A DNA stretch of 64,000 bases, taken from contig NZ_QPIW01000022.1 of assembly GCF_003339505.1 (NCBI RefSeq), positions 49,887 to 113,886 on the forward strand. The letters run 5' to 3'. The translations under genes were made by a program, and so were the position numbers. The notes below the pieces were generated by a model that was not told the DNA's origin, did not search any database, and saw only the letters and a program-made list of their open reading frames with translations. This DNA comes from Runella aurantiaca (GTDB lineage: Bacteria; Bacteroidota; Bacteroidia; Cytophagales; Spirosomataceae). Of this stretch, positions 40,463 to 49,825 are shown piece by piece; position 1 is the stretch's first letter; every line of letters begins with the position of its first letter.

Positions 40463-42802
40463 TCATTTTTCAATATCCAATACCACCTTCTGATTTGAAT
40501 GTTCCACTTTCGCCGATTTGCCATTCACTACAACCGATTGCGGCTTTTGAACTGAGCGGAGCGAAACGTGCATTACCGGCTGTCCATCCAATTGTACATC
40601 TATTTTGTCTTTTTCATACGCCACATTCAAGAAAACTTTTGATAATGAGCTTAAAAACACTTTATCATTTTTCTTCAAATAACTTCCGTTGCTGACAAAA
40701 ATTGATGTTGCGTTGTCGGGATTGGAAATGTCGGCGTTTTCGGGGTAAGTGATGGCGGTGAGATACGCATCTGTTTCCCAGCCTTCGATGGTATTGTTGG
40801 CGTTGCGGTGCATGAGGCGACCATCAGCGAGTAAGTTGAGGTATACCATCGTGACCTTGCCGTTTTGCGTTATTTTGACGCCAATCATGTTGGTGCCTTC
40901 AAGTTTTTCAATAACTGGAAGGTTGGTACGGGCGGCTGCGCCGTTTGCGCCTGACGAGCCTACAAAGGTTTCAAGGGGTTTGTTGTTTTCGTTTACCAAA
41001 AGAATGGTATTCAGGAACTTAGTTTGGCGAGAAGGTTCGGCAGGTGAAAGCGCGTAATACGGAATTTTGGTTTTTATATCTCGGTCTTTGAGGCCCTGTC
41101 GTTCTTCCAATTTCATTTTATCAGGAAAATCGTGCGGATACCCCAAAGGCAGGGTTTCGGGAAACAACGGACGGAAAAGTACCGAGGCATTGCCGTTGGT
41201 GATTTCGAGGTCTGGCCCTTTCTTTTTGGCTTCGTTTTGGTAATGCAGTAAAAACTCAAACTTACCTACTTCGTAGGTTTTTAGGTCGTCCAAGACCAGA
41301 ATCACGTTGTCAATCCATAGGAAATGGCGGTAATTCCGCAGAAAATAGCGGGATGTGGGGGCGGTGGCATCAGCCATGATGTATTTGAGACTGCCGCCGT
41401 CAACTAGATGATGCAACTGCCCCACGGTTTTTACGGCATGGTACTGGTCTTGCGGGTCTTGGGCTTTGCCGTTGAACAGCATCACGTTGTGGGCTTCGCT
41501 ACGTACAAAATAGGAGCTGTATTCGGGCAACCCGTAACTGACATCGCCGCCGTCAATCAACAAATATTTTCCATTATGATAGAGCACAAACGAACCTGCA
41601 TCGGCGTGGGCGTGGTTCCACGTAAAGCCCGATTTTACGCCTAAAAGCGTTGCATCTTTCGCCCACGAAGACCGCAGCATTCCCCAACCCATGTCTTTGT
41701 AAATGGCGGAGGTGGGCAACGGATTTGCAATAGCTCTTACCTCTGACTTCTTACCTTCAACAGTATACAAGAGCCCCAACGGGGTATTCAAATTTAGGTC
41801 TTCGCGGCCCTCGCTGTTGCCGATTTCGTTGAGATACCAGTGATAATGCTCCTTTCCCAAGCCTAACGCCAGTAGCAATTTGGCCGGACGTTCGCCGTTG
41901 GCGTGGTCGTTGGAGTCACCAAAATTGAGCGACATCATGCGGCCTTTGGACGTAGGGTAGGAGGCGTTGATAAACCAATCTACCGTTTTGGTCAAGGTGT
42001 TATCGTACGGCATGTTGATTTTTCCGAAGATATTGGTCCACGCCAGACGAAAATAAAGATACTCAGACACTCCGAAATTAGCGTAGCTGACGCTCTCGTA
42101 AAAACCGCCGTCGCGGTCAAAATTGGCGGGTTTGTTTTCCAATATGCTCCCCGCAAAAGTAAACCATTCCTTGCTAGCGCGCATCACTTCATGGGCCCAT
42201 TCATTGGCTTTGGGCTCTTCGTTCATAACTGCCAAAGCGGCAATTCCTGCTTCAAACACCACCGCCGACCACCAGTTGTGACCCATCGAATTGAGTGAAT
42301 GAAGACGTTTATCTTCCGAAACCCAGTCATTGAGGGCAGGTTCGATGCCCAGTTTTACAATTTTAGCGGCAATGTCTTTCCGTTCTGCGGGGGAAAGCAT
42401 ATCATAGATACCGTCAAAGGCAATAGCGGATTGAAAACAGCCACGAGCGGTATTCAATCCCGAATTCCAGCGGGGAGTGCGGTCGTCCATCCCATCCCAT
42501 TGCGGTCGGTTTACCCAATCCAATAGCAATGTTTTGACTTTTTCGGCGTATTTTTTATCACCCGTCATACGATAGGCAAGGGTAATCACCTCTAGGTTGC
42601 CGCCCTTGGTCTCTAATGATTTGGTGGCTTGCAACAGCATCGTTTGCCACGCTTTTGCCATTAGAGTGTCGGATTTGATACGCTCTTGGGTTTGTTTGAC
42701 GCGTTCGTTGGTGTAAAATAAATAAGGGTGTGCCTTTTTTTGTTGGCCAAGAGTGACTTTGAAAAGTAGGCAACTTAGACAAATAATGATAAATTTTTTC
42801 AT
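40463..42802 (-). CDS. Heparinase II/III-type polysaccharide lyase
   Basis: This 779-residue exported protein has a signal peptide (to about residue 19), an N-terminal alpha/alpha toroid (about 25-370) and a heparinase II/III-like beta-sandwich (about 380-650). The typical metal/active region is GFTWNHAHADAGSFVLYHNG and SEAHNVMLFNGK. Such lyases cleave uronic-acid-containing chains by beta-elimination and leave unsaturated ends, matching the GH88-type enzyme of the same operon. Subfamilies act on heparan, alginate, hyaluronate, gellan and others, and the sequence alone does not tell which. It lies 94 bases after the ROK kinase gene; the gap contains a truncated GxxExxY-type palindrome. Confidence 0.85.
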   Translation of the reverse strand: MKKFIIICLSCLLFKVTLGQQKKAHPYLFYTNERVKQTQERIKSDTLMAKAWQTMLLQATKSLETKGGNLEVITLAYRMTGDKKYAEKVKTLLLDWVNRPQWDGMDDRTPRWNSGLNTARGCFQSAIAFDGIYDMLSPAERKDIAAKIVKLGIEPALNDWVSEDKRLHSLNSMGHNWWSAVVFEAGIAALAVMNEEPKANEWAHEVMRASKEWFTFAGSILENKPANFDRDGGFYESVSYANFGVSEYLYFRLAWTNIFGKINMPYDNTLTKTVDWFINASYPTSKGRMMSLNFGDSNDHANGERPAKLLLALGLGKEHYHWYLNEIGNSEGREDLNLNTPLGLLYTVEGKKSEVRAIANPLPTSAIYKDMGWGMLRSSWAKDATLLGVKSGFTWNHAHADAGSFVLYHNGKYLLIDGGDVSYGLPEYSSYFVRSEAHNVMLFNGKAQDPQDQYHAVKTVGQLHHLVDGGSLKYIMADATAPTSRYFLRNYRHFLWIDNVILVLDDLKTYEVGKFEFLLHYQNEAKKKGPDLEITNGNASVLFRPLFPETLPLGYPHDFPDKMKLEERQGLKDRDIKTKIPYYALSPAEPSRQTKFLNTILLVNENNKPLETFVGSSGANGAAARTNLPVIEKLEGTNMIGVKITQNGKVTMVYLNLLADGRLMHRNANNTIEGWETDAYLTAITYPENADISNPDNATSIFVSNGSYLKKNDKVFLSSLSKVFLNVAYEKDKIDVQLDGQPVMHVSLRSVQKPQSVVVNGKSAKVEHSNQKVVLDIEK

Positions 42803-42816
42803 GGGGTTGATTTTTT

Positions 42817-42863
42817 AAACCACAGAGAAAGGGAGGAACACAGAGTGATATTTATCTCTGTGG
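42817..42863. repeat. Truncated AACCACAGAG palindromic repeat, copy D
   Basis: AAACCACAGAG (42817-42827) is followed by GGGAGGAACACAGAG, as in copies B and C. CTCTGTGG (42856-42863) can pair with CCACAGAG (42820-42827). It occupies most of the gap between the ROK and heparinase-type genes, far from any GxxExxY gene. Confidence 0.7.
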
Positions 42864-42896
42864 TGCTCACTTTCTCTGGGATAGGCATTCATGTGG

Positions 42897-43769
42897 TTAT
42901 TTAGTTTCTGCTACCCCAAATCCTACGGCACCCATGAGCGCGGCATATTCGTGAAGGGCTGATTTTTTGAGGGAAACTTTTGGTGAATACTTAGCCAAAC
43001 GTTGTTCCATAGCGGGGAAAAACAAGGCCGATGCCTGCGCGATGTTACCACCAAAAACAATGACATCAGGTGTGTATTTCTCCACAAACTTGTCCATAAC
43101 GGTGCTGATATTTTGGCCAAATTCTTCAAATACCTGTTTGGCGAAAGAATCAGTATCGTATCGTTCTGCTAATTCTTTTACGCCTGACAGAGGTTTATGG
43201 GTAAGCATCTCATAACGAGCAATAAACCACCGGGTTGAAATGAAGTCTTCTGCAACGCCCTCATGCAGCGGGTGATTGATGCCCAAGGCCAAATCAACCG
43301 CGTTTCCATGTTCAAAAAACGAAGTACCTAAGCCCGTGCCGAGGGTTATACCCAGACTTTTTTCAAATGTCTTGCCTGCGCCAAAGAGCATTTCACCTTC
43401 CAAAAATGCCTCAGCATCGTTTCTAAAACTGATTTGTTGGGGCGCTAATCCCAGACGAATTGCTAACTCATTTTTAATATCTAGGCCATACAAATGCTCG
43501 TATTTGTTGACATTTTTCATCCAACAAATGCCGTTTTTATAATCGAATGGCCCAGGTATTGCAATGCCAATTAGAGAATGTTGGAGTTCAGCAGAATCGA
43601 CCACTCCATGAATGGTATCGGCCCAAATCGCTAAGATTTCTTCGGCTTGGGCGTGCGGATTCACTTGAGAACGCCGTAACGAATGTTCGGCTACTTTTTC
43701 CAAATGAATATCGACCAGTGCAGCGGTAATATGTGTGCCGCCTATGTCTGCTCCGATGTATTTTTGCAT
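42897..43769 (-). CDS. ROK-family sugar kinase
   Basis: This 290-residue cytoplasmic kinase has the ASKHA nucleotide-binding start YIGADIGGTHITAALVD, a catalytic Asp in RNDAEAFLEGE, and TLGTGLGTSFF for the phosphate loop. ROK members phosphorylate glucose, N-acetylated sugars or related hexoses. The zinc-binding CxCGxxGCxE motif usual for the family is missing: the region after GINHPLHEGVAEDFIS has no cysteines. Its position between GH97 and the lyase in the PUL suggests it phosphorylates a monosaccharide released by these enzymes. Confidence 0.87.
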   Translation of the reverse strand: MQKYIGADIGGTHITAALVDIHLEKVAEHSLRRSQVNPHAQAEEILAIWADTIHGVVDSAELQHSLIGIAIPGPFDYKNGICWMKNVNKYEHLYGLDIKNELAIRLGLAPQQISFRNDAEAFLEGEMLFGAGKTFEKSLGITLGTGLGTSFFEHGNAVDLALGINHPLHEGVAEDFISTRWFIARYEMLTHKPLSGVKELAERYDTDSFAKQVFEEFGQNISTVMDKFVEKYTPDVIVFGGNIAQASALFFPAMEQRLAKYSPKVSLKKSALHEYAALMGAVGFGVAETK

Positions 43770-43814
43770 AGTATTATTTTCCTAAAATTGGGGTCACCTT
43801 GTGGCCTTTAAATT

Positions 43815-45713
43815 CTACTTTTCTTGCAACCATATAGCCTGACCGCCAGAAGCTTTTAGGCTTACTTTCAGAACAGTGTTGCTGTCCACTTCTTGGGTTT
43901 GAATACCTACTTTGGTTTTGGTGGTTGCGGTGTCGTCGTCTGAATAAATCTTGGCTTGGTATTTTTTGCCTTTGGGCAAAAAGTCGAAGTTAATTTCGAG
44001 GCTTCGGGCGTCGTTGTTGGTCATTGTTCCGATAAACCAATCGTTGCCGCTTCGGCGGGCGGTGGTGATAAATTGCCCGATTTCTCCCTGAACTACGCGC
44101 GTTTCGTCCCATGAGGTGGGGATATGTTTCCAGAACTCCAATTCGGGTTCCCCTTCGTACAAAGCGGGTTTGTCGTACCAATAAAGCGTTTGTAACGGAC
44201 TGTAATACACGGCCGCCATCGCCAATTGATGGGCGTGCGTGGTTTTGATGCGTTTGTCGAAATAACACACAGTGTAATCGGCCGCCCCCGCAATGTATCG
44301 CGTAAACGGCAACGTGACGTTGTGCGTGGCGTCGGGCATTTCTTCATTGCCACGGATTCCTTCGGCGGTCATCAGATTTGGATAGGTACGCATTTCTCCC
44401 GTGGGTCGCCAATCGTCGTGGATGTTGACCATCAGCTGATTTTCGGCGCATTTTTTGATCATTTCTTCCACCCAAACCGTCCAACGGTGGCTGCCGACCT
44501 GCACAAAACCGAACTTCACACCTTTGATTCCCCATTTTTTGTACAAAGGAAAAATTTCGTCGGCCTGTTTGATGAGCGCCTGCTTGTTGACGTACAGCCA
44601 AATGCCGATTCCCCGTTCCCGACCGTATTTTACAATGGCTGGCATGTCCATTGGTGCTTTTACCAGCGTGGCGTCGGAGTCCCACGTGAGGGCAGGACCG
44701 TACCATTTCCAGTCAAACAGAATGTACTGCAAGCCGCGCTTTTGGGCAAAATCAATGGCTATTTTGGCCCCTTCGGTAGTGAGGGTCATTTCTCGGATGA
44801 TTTTGCCCGGTTTAATCCATGAGGTGTCTTTGATTTTGTTGGATTCATTCAGATTCAACAAAATGTCATTGTTTTCAATGAGCTTTCCAGCCGTTTCGGC
44901 GACCATAATTACCCGCCACGGCGTGCCGAAATAAGTGATAGCATCTACTTTATCATCGAGTGAGGTGACGATGGTATTGGGTTTTTCGGCGCTGAGTTTG
45001 AATTTGCCTCGAGAATAATCGACCATGGCAGCTTCAGCCAAACTGACGTATAAACCGCTTTTCAATCTCATTGTCAAAGGTCGTTCGCAATCGTCCACCC
45101 AATCTTGCAAAGGCATCGGGAAATACTTGGCCTGAGCCCATTGTGTGTAGTAAGCAATGGTACCTTCGGGCATCGCAAACTCGGTGTTTTCGGCCTTGAT
45201 TTGGTAATAGCTACCTTTTGGGTTTTCGGGAAAAAAGTAACGAATCGCAATACCTTCGTCGTAGGCCCGCACCTGAATTTGCATTTTGTAATCGGCATTG
45301 CTCGCTTTTTGGAAAGAAATTGTCGCCGCCTCGTAATTGTCCAATATCAGCGAACGCTCACCGTAGATGGGTTTCCAAGTGGTATCTTTTTGGGTCGTTT
45401 CGGTGGTCAGATACGTCATGTCTTCACACCATTTTTTGGTTTTATCCACCTTCAACGCCATTGCCAATTCGGAAAGATGGTTGTCCAACTGAATATCAAG
45501 GGCAGATTCAGTGACAATGGCCTGATTTTTATAGTTGACCGTGTAATAAATGACTCTTTTGCCTTCGGAATCCTGTCGCTGATAAACCTGACACACCAAG
45601 TTTTTGTTGGGCGAGGTTATGCTGGTTCGGGTAGGTTCAAGAATACCGTTTTGGGCAACAGTAAATTGATTGATTAGCAAGCCCAATAGGAGAGTGAATT
45701 TAGATAATTGCAT
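43815..45713 (-). CDS. Glycoside hydrolase family 97 enzyme
   Basis: This 632-residue exported enzyme has a signal peptide (to about residue 20), the GH97 N-terminal beta-sandwich (about 25-270), the catalytic TIM barrel (about 285-535, with VNIHDDWRPTGEMRTYPNL and TAEGIRGNEE) and the C-terminal beta domain. GH97 contains calcium-dependent alpha-glucosidases and alpha-galactosidases. The Asp in the IHDD position may favour the retaining, galactosidase-like branch, but I cannot settle this. It lies between the LacI regulator and ROK kinase genes with gaps of about 46 bases, so it is in the PUL operon. Confidence 0.9.
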   Translation of the reverse strand: MQLSKFTLLLGLLINQFTVAQNGILEPTRTSITSPNKNLVCQVYQRQDSEGKRVIYYTVNYKNQAIVTESALDIQLDNHLSELAMALKVDKTKKWCEDMTYLTTETTQKDTTWKPIYGERSLILDNYEAATISFQKASNADYKMQIQVRAYDEGIAIRYFFPENPKGSYYQIKAENTEFAMPEGTIAYYTQWAQAKYFPMPLQDWVDDCERPLTMRLKSGLYVSLAEAAMVDYSRGKFKLSAEKPNTIVTSLDDKVDAITYFGTPWRVIMVAETAGKLIENNDILLNLNESNKIKDTSWIKPGKIIREMTLTTEGAKIAIDFAQKRGLQYILFDWKWYGPALTWDSDATLVKAPMDMPAIVKYGRERGIGIWLYVNKQALIKQADEIFPLYKKWGIKGVKFGFVQVGSHRWTVWVEEMIKKCAENQLMVNIHDDWRPTGEMRTYPNLMTAEGIRGNEEMPDATHNVTLPFTRYIAGAADYTVCYFDKRIKTTHAHQLAMAAVYYSPLQTLYWYDKPALYEGEPELEFWKHIPTSWDETRVVQGEIGQFITTARRSGNDWFIGTMTNNDARSLEINFDFLPKGKKYQAKIYSDDDTATTKTKVGIQTQEVDSNTVLKVSLKASGGQAIWLQEK

Positions 45714-45760
45714 AAGGGATTATTATGCTTAAGAATTTAAAAAAAGTGTGAAAATTAGGA

Positions 45761-46792
45761 TTAGGAAGGCTCTTTTTGGGAGGAAGCCCGTTTAATCAAA
45801 GTCGCAGGAAGGACGTGCTTTTGGGGATTGTAAGCTTGTTTAATGCCAGTATTATTCATGTGTTCTAAAAGTGTAAGAATGAGTTGTTTGGACATTTCAT
45901 GGACGGGTTGAGCAATGGCCGAAATCGTGGGTTGGTGAATCCTGAACAGGTCGTTGTCATCAAAAACCACAATCCCTATTTCTTCGCCGATTTTAATTTT
46001 TAAACGTCCCAATACTTCTATGCCGCTGATAGCTAAGTAGTTGGTGGCAAAAAAAAGCGCATCGATCTGTTGGCTTTGCTGCATGAACTGTTCAATATCA
46101 TCCGTAATGTCGGTTGTTTTAGCCGTCAGGTAATCAAATTTTACCATGAAAGACTTCATACGGTGCTCATGAATAGCCCGCTCGTAGCCCAACAGGCGGT
46201 CAATCATCTGGGGTTGGGTAGAATCGAGTGTCACAAAACCGATATTTTTGTAGCCTTGGGCAATGAGGTATTTAACGGCTTGATAAGCACTATCAAAATT
46301 GTCCATGCCGACATAACTGGACTCTACATCTTGGCAATTTCGGTCAAACAAAACTACGGGTAGATTGTCTTTCATCAGGGCCTTAATATCTTCCTCAATG
46401 GCCTCCGTGGGCGTAATGATGTAGCCATCTACGTTGCGCTCGCGAAAGGTATTTATCAAATCTTTGGCTTTTTGCGGATTGTTTTTGGTGCTACTATAAA
46501 TGATTTTGTAGCCGTTTTCGTAGGCGATATTTTCAATGTTTCCCGCAATTCCCGCAAAAAAAGTATCGGCAATGTCTTCTACCATCAAGCCAATGACGTT
46601 GGTTTTGCCGGTGCGCAAACTTTTGGCCAAATGGTTTGGCTTAAAGTTATTTTTCTCGACATACTCCAACACTTTTTGGGTCAATTCTTCGCTGATTCGT
46701 TTCTCTTTCGATTTGCCGTTTAGGATGTACGAAACCGTAGCGGTCGAAATCTGCAACGTGTCAGCGATTGACTTGATGGACATTTTTTTCAT
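45761..46792 (-). CDS. LacI-family transcriptional regulator
   Basis: This 343-residue protein has an N-terminal helix-turn-helix with hinge helix (IADTLQISTATVSYILNG, then NHLAKSLRTGKTNVIGLMV) and a periplasmic-binding-protein-like effector domain. Members repress or activate sugar genes in response to a mono- or oligosaccharide. Its start overlaps the end of the GH88-type gene by four bases (ATGA), so the two are translationally coupled and the regulator is made as part of the operon. The locus therefore has two control layers: this cytoplasmic sensor and the ECF sigma/FecR pair. Confidence 0.93.
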   Translation of the reverse strand: MKKMSIKSIADTLQISTATVSYILNGKSKEKRISEELTQKVLEYVEKNNFKPNHLAKSLRTGKTNVIGLMVEDIADTFFAGIAGNIENIAYENGYKIIYSSTKNNPQKAKDLINTFRERNVDGYIITPTEAIEEDIKALMKDNLPVVLFDRNCQDVESSYVGMDNFDSAYQAVKYLIAQGYKNIGFVTLDSTQPQMIDRLLGYERAIHEHRMKSFMVKFDYLTAKTTDITDDIEQFMQQSQQIDALFFATNYLAISGIEVLGRLKIKIGEEIGIVVFDDNDLFRIHQPTISAIAQPVHEMSKQLILTLLEHMNNTGIKQAYNPQKHVLPATLIKRASSQKEPS

Positions 46793-47973
46793 GGATTGCC
46801 TGCTTTTTTGAATGATTTTAACTTCATCAATGCTTCTACGTAATAATAATCGGCGTAATTGATGGAGGCATCTATCTCGGTTCCGTTGGGGTGATGCCCC
46901 GTAGAATGCAGCAAAATGGCACTGTTTCGGTCGCCGCTTTGGTAGCGATTACTGGACAATTCTTCGAGTATTTGCTGCGCTTTGGTGAAATAATCTTGTT
47001 GTTTGGTTTTGTCTTTCACAAACGTTGACAAATCCAATAACGCCGAAGCCGTGACCGCCGCCGCTGAGGCATCGCGCGGAGCGTTGGGAATCTTGGGGTC
47101 GTTGAAATCCCAGTACGGAATCAGGTCTTTGGGTAAGTTTTTGATATATACATCCGCCACTTTTTGCGCAAACTCCAGAAATTCAGGCTGTTTGGTTTCT
47201 TTATAACACATCGTGAAGCCATAAATGGCCCATGCCTGTCCTCGCGCCCACATACTGTTGTCGGCGTAGCCTTGATGCGTTACGCCTTTGATTTTTTTGC
47301 CCGTCAAGGTGTCATACACCACGACGTGGTACGATGTAAAATCAGGCCGAAAATGATTTTTCATCGTGGTTTTTGCATGTTGAACGGCAATGTCGTATAA
47401 CTTTTTACTGCCCCCGTTTTTGGTCGCCCAGAAGAGCAATTCCAGATTAATCATGTTGTCGATGATGGTATTGTGGCCGCCAAACTTTTTGATTTCGCGC
47501 GGCCATGACAAAATCGTTCCTACTTTGGGGTTGTAGAGCGTTGCCAAAATATCGGCCGATTTCAAGATAATTGTCTTGTATTCAGGATTTTTGGTCAAAC
47601 GATAACCATTGCCAAAGCTGCAAAAAATCTGAAACCCTAAATCATGGTCAGAGGCGGGTTCCTCTGATAACGGCGTGAGCAACCGCGAAAACTCGTCGGC
47701 TTTGGTTTTGAGCTTTGCGTCGTTGTTGTATTCGTATAAGTACCACAGCGTACCGGGCCAAAAACCGCTGGTCCAATCTCTGAAATTGACAAATCGCCAG
47801 TTTGTCGAATTCGTATTGATGTTGCGGGGTATGTTTTTCGATTTGTCGGGAATAAGCTGTAACGTTTCTTCGGTTTTTTTAACCGAATAATCTAAACTTT
47901 GATTAACAAACACTTGGGCATTAACGGCGTAAATGATTAAACAAGAGATGATTAGGGTGGTGGTGTATTTCAT
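46789..47973 (-). CDS. GH88-type unsaturated glucuronyl hydrolase
   Basis: This 394-residue exported enzyme (signal to about residue 20, YAVNAQ) is an alpha/alpha-toroid of the GH88/GH105 type. Candidate catalytic acids are Asp109/Asp111 (ASDHDLGF) and Asp172 (IIDNMINLELLFW), matching the two-aspartate arrangement of unsaturated glucuronyl hydrolases. It removes 4,5-unsaturated uronic acid from the non-reducing end of lyase products by hydration. Together with the heparinase-type lyase in this operon this implies a uronic-acid-containing substrate. It overlaps the LacI gene by four bases. Confidence 0.88.
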   Translation of the reverse strand: MKYTTTLIISCLIIYAVNAQVFVNQSLDYSVKKTEETLQLIPDKSKNIPRNINTNSTNWRFVNFRDWTSGFWPGTLWYLYEYNNDAKLKTKADEFSRLLTPLSEEPASDHDLGFQIFCSFGNGYRLTKNPEYKTIILKSADILATLYNPKVGTILSWPREIKKFGGHNTIIDNMINLELLFWATKNGGSKKLYDIAVQHAKTTMKNHFRPDFTSYHVVVYDTLTGKKIKGVTHQGYADNSMWARGQAWAIYGFTMCYKETKQPEFLEFAQKVADVYIKNLPKDLIPYWDFNDPKIPNAPRDASAAAVTASALLDLSTFVKDKTKQQDYFTKAQQILEELSSNRYQSGDRNSAILLHSTGHHPNGTEIDASINYADYYYVEALMKLKSFKKAGNP

Positions 47974-48049
47974 AAAAATGAGGTGGGTTAAAGGTAGTGG
48001 CGCATAGTTGCGCCACTACGATTGATTCACTTTTAACCTATTTAATTTC

Positions 48050-49780
48050 TTACCAACCGGGATTTTGGGTGAGGTTGGGATTCAGTTGAATTTGCTGCGA
48101 CGGAACTGGTAATAAATAATGTTTTTCCGCCCATATGCGGTTGCCTTCTAAGCGATAATTACCATTAACCACCTGATTTTTAATTCCTGCCCAACGAGTT
48201 TCATAGGCGGTGCCAGTCCATACAATCCCTTCAATGGGTTTGGGCATTTCGGTTTCGGCGGTTTTCCAACGCTTCAAATCATCCACTCTAAAGCCTTCCA
48301 AAAACAATTCCAGTGTACGCTCCCGACGGATTTCGGTACGCATATCCAAGCCATGGGTTTGTACCAACGTATTGCTCAGTTTGGGCATTTGTTTATTGAT
48401 GCGGTTGCGGACTAAGTTCAACGATTTATCCAAATCAGCATCGCCGATGGTTCCATTCTTTTCAAAAACCGCTTCGGCGTAATTGAGGAGGACTTCAGCA
48501 TAACGAATGACGGGGTAGTCGTATGCCTCTTCCATGTCTTGCAAACGACGCTCGGTGGCAAATTTTTGGGGTGCATACCCACTGCCGCCTGCGGGGCTGA
48601 ATCTTCCGCCCGAACTTGCAATGTCGGCGGCGTCACCCTTCCACGTAGTACGTGCGCCGGGATTTTCGTTGTTCCAGTAGTATTTTCCGTCTTGCATCCA
48701 GGTATAAAACACGCGGTTGTCCCGATTTTCGTACTCAGAAAGTGTGGTTTTGTAGCCTTTGAAGAGGGACGATTTTTCGATGGGCAAGCCATCTTGACAG
48801 AGGTACATATCCATCAACTTCTTAGCTCCCCAGTGGATATTTCCTTGCATTTGATGAGTGATATTAATCCGAATTTGGCGCGAAGCAAAATCGTACCGGT
48901 TGGCCAAAAGATATTCTTTGTTGGCTGCTTTGGTTAAGTTAGCGGGGTTTGACTGTTGATTTTCCAGAATAAACAGGTATTTCTGGGCCGAGTCGCCCAA
49001 TACCGCAGGTGCAAAAAGTTCATATTGTTTGCTTGAAACCACCGCGTCGGCATTGATGATGGCTTTGTCCAAGAGGGTATTCGCACGGGCAGAGTTGTTT
49101 CTGAATTTCTGCCAAGTCCCTTCATACAAAGCTACGCGACTCAAAAACGCTTGTGCCGTTCCTTTGCTCACACGCCCTTTGTCTGCCCCAGCAATGGCAC
49201 TTTCGAGCGGTAATGCGGCAATGGCACTTTCGAGGTCGGCAATGATAAAGTCTACGACCTCATCGCGGTTGTTGCGGGGTGCTTGCAGTTCAGGCGATTC
49301 GGGAGAAAGCGGGGTTTTGATGATGGGAACTCCGCCAAATAGTTGCAACAAATCGAAATACAAATACGCCCTGAAAAACTTGGCTTCGGCTACGTATTTT
49401 TCAATCTCAGCGGGACTAGGATAAGTCGCGGCTTTGTCCAACAGGTAATTTGTAGCTCGGATGCGAGAATAGGCGGTATTCCAACTTCCATCGGTGATTG
49501 GGATGGTGTTGGTGCCGTTGCTGAACGTATTGGCACCGTCGCGACTGTATAGAATGTCGCTTCTGCGGTCGGAGTGGGGGTTGTTGTCCAAAATATCCGC
49601 AAAACCTCTTAAATACGTGTAGTACTCATTGGCCGCCAATTTAAACTGCTCGGCATTTTTCCAATAACTGGCGTCGGAGATTTCGTTGATGGGCTTCATC
49701 TCAACGAGCTTGTTGCAACCAAAGGAAAAGAAAATGATCCCGGCGATTGTCAAGACTTTATATATGGTATGATTTTTCAT
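48050..49780 (-). CDS. SusD/RagB-family glycan-binding lipoprotein
   Basis: This 576-residue surface lipoprotein has a lipobox ending in Cys22 (IIFFSFGC). It shows the helical TPR-rich SusD fold, with typical YLFDLLQLFGGVPI, YPVIRYAEVLLNYAEA and RRERTLELFLEGFR segments. It captures oligosaccharides at the cell surface and acts as the lid of the SusC transporter. The gene starts 45 bases after the SusC stop codon and leads into the GH88-type gene. Confidence 0.95.
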   Translation of the reverse strand: MKNHTIYKVLTIAGIIFFSFGCNKLVEMKPINEISDASYWKNAEQFKLAANEYYTYLRGFADILDNNPHSDRRSDILYSRDGANTFSNGTNTIPITDGSWNTAYSRIRATNYLLDKAATYPSPAEIEKYVAEAKFFRAYLYFDLLQLFGGVPIIKTPLSPESPELQAPRNNRDEVVDFIIADLESAIAALPLESAIAGADKGRVSKGTAQAFLSRVALYEGTWQKFRNNSARANTLLDKAIINADAVVSSKQYELFAPAVLGDSAQKYLFILENQQSNPANLTKAANKEYLLANRYDFASRQIRINITHQMQGNIHWGAKKLMDMYLCQDGLPIEKSSLFKGYKTTLSEYENRDNRVFYTWMQDGKYYWNNENPGARTTWKGDAADIASSGGRFSPAGGSGYAPQKFATERRLQDMEEAYDYPVIRYAEVLLNYAEAVFEKNGTIGDADLDKSLNLVRNRINKQMPKLSNTLVQTHGLDMRTEIRRERTLELFLEGFRVDDLKRWKTAETEMPKPIEGIVWTGTAYETRWAGIKNQVVNGNYRLEGNRIWAEKHYLLPVPSQQIQLNPNLTQNPGW

Positions 49781-49825
49781 TTTGATTCATTTTAAAATTT
49801 GCGGTTCGATTACTTTTTGCCGTGA

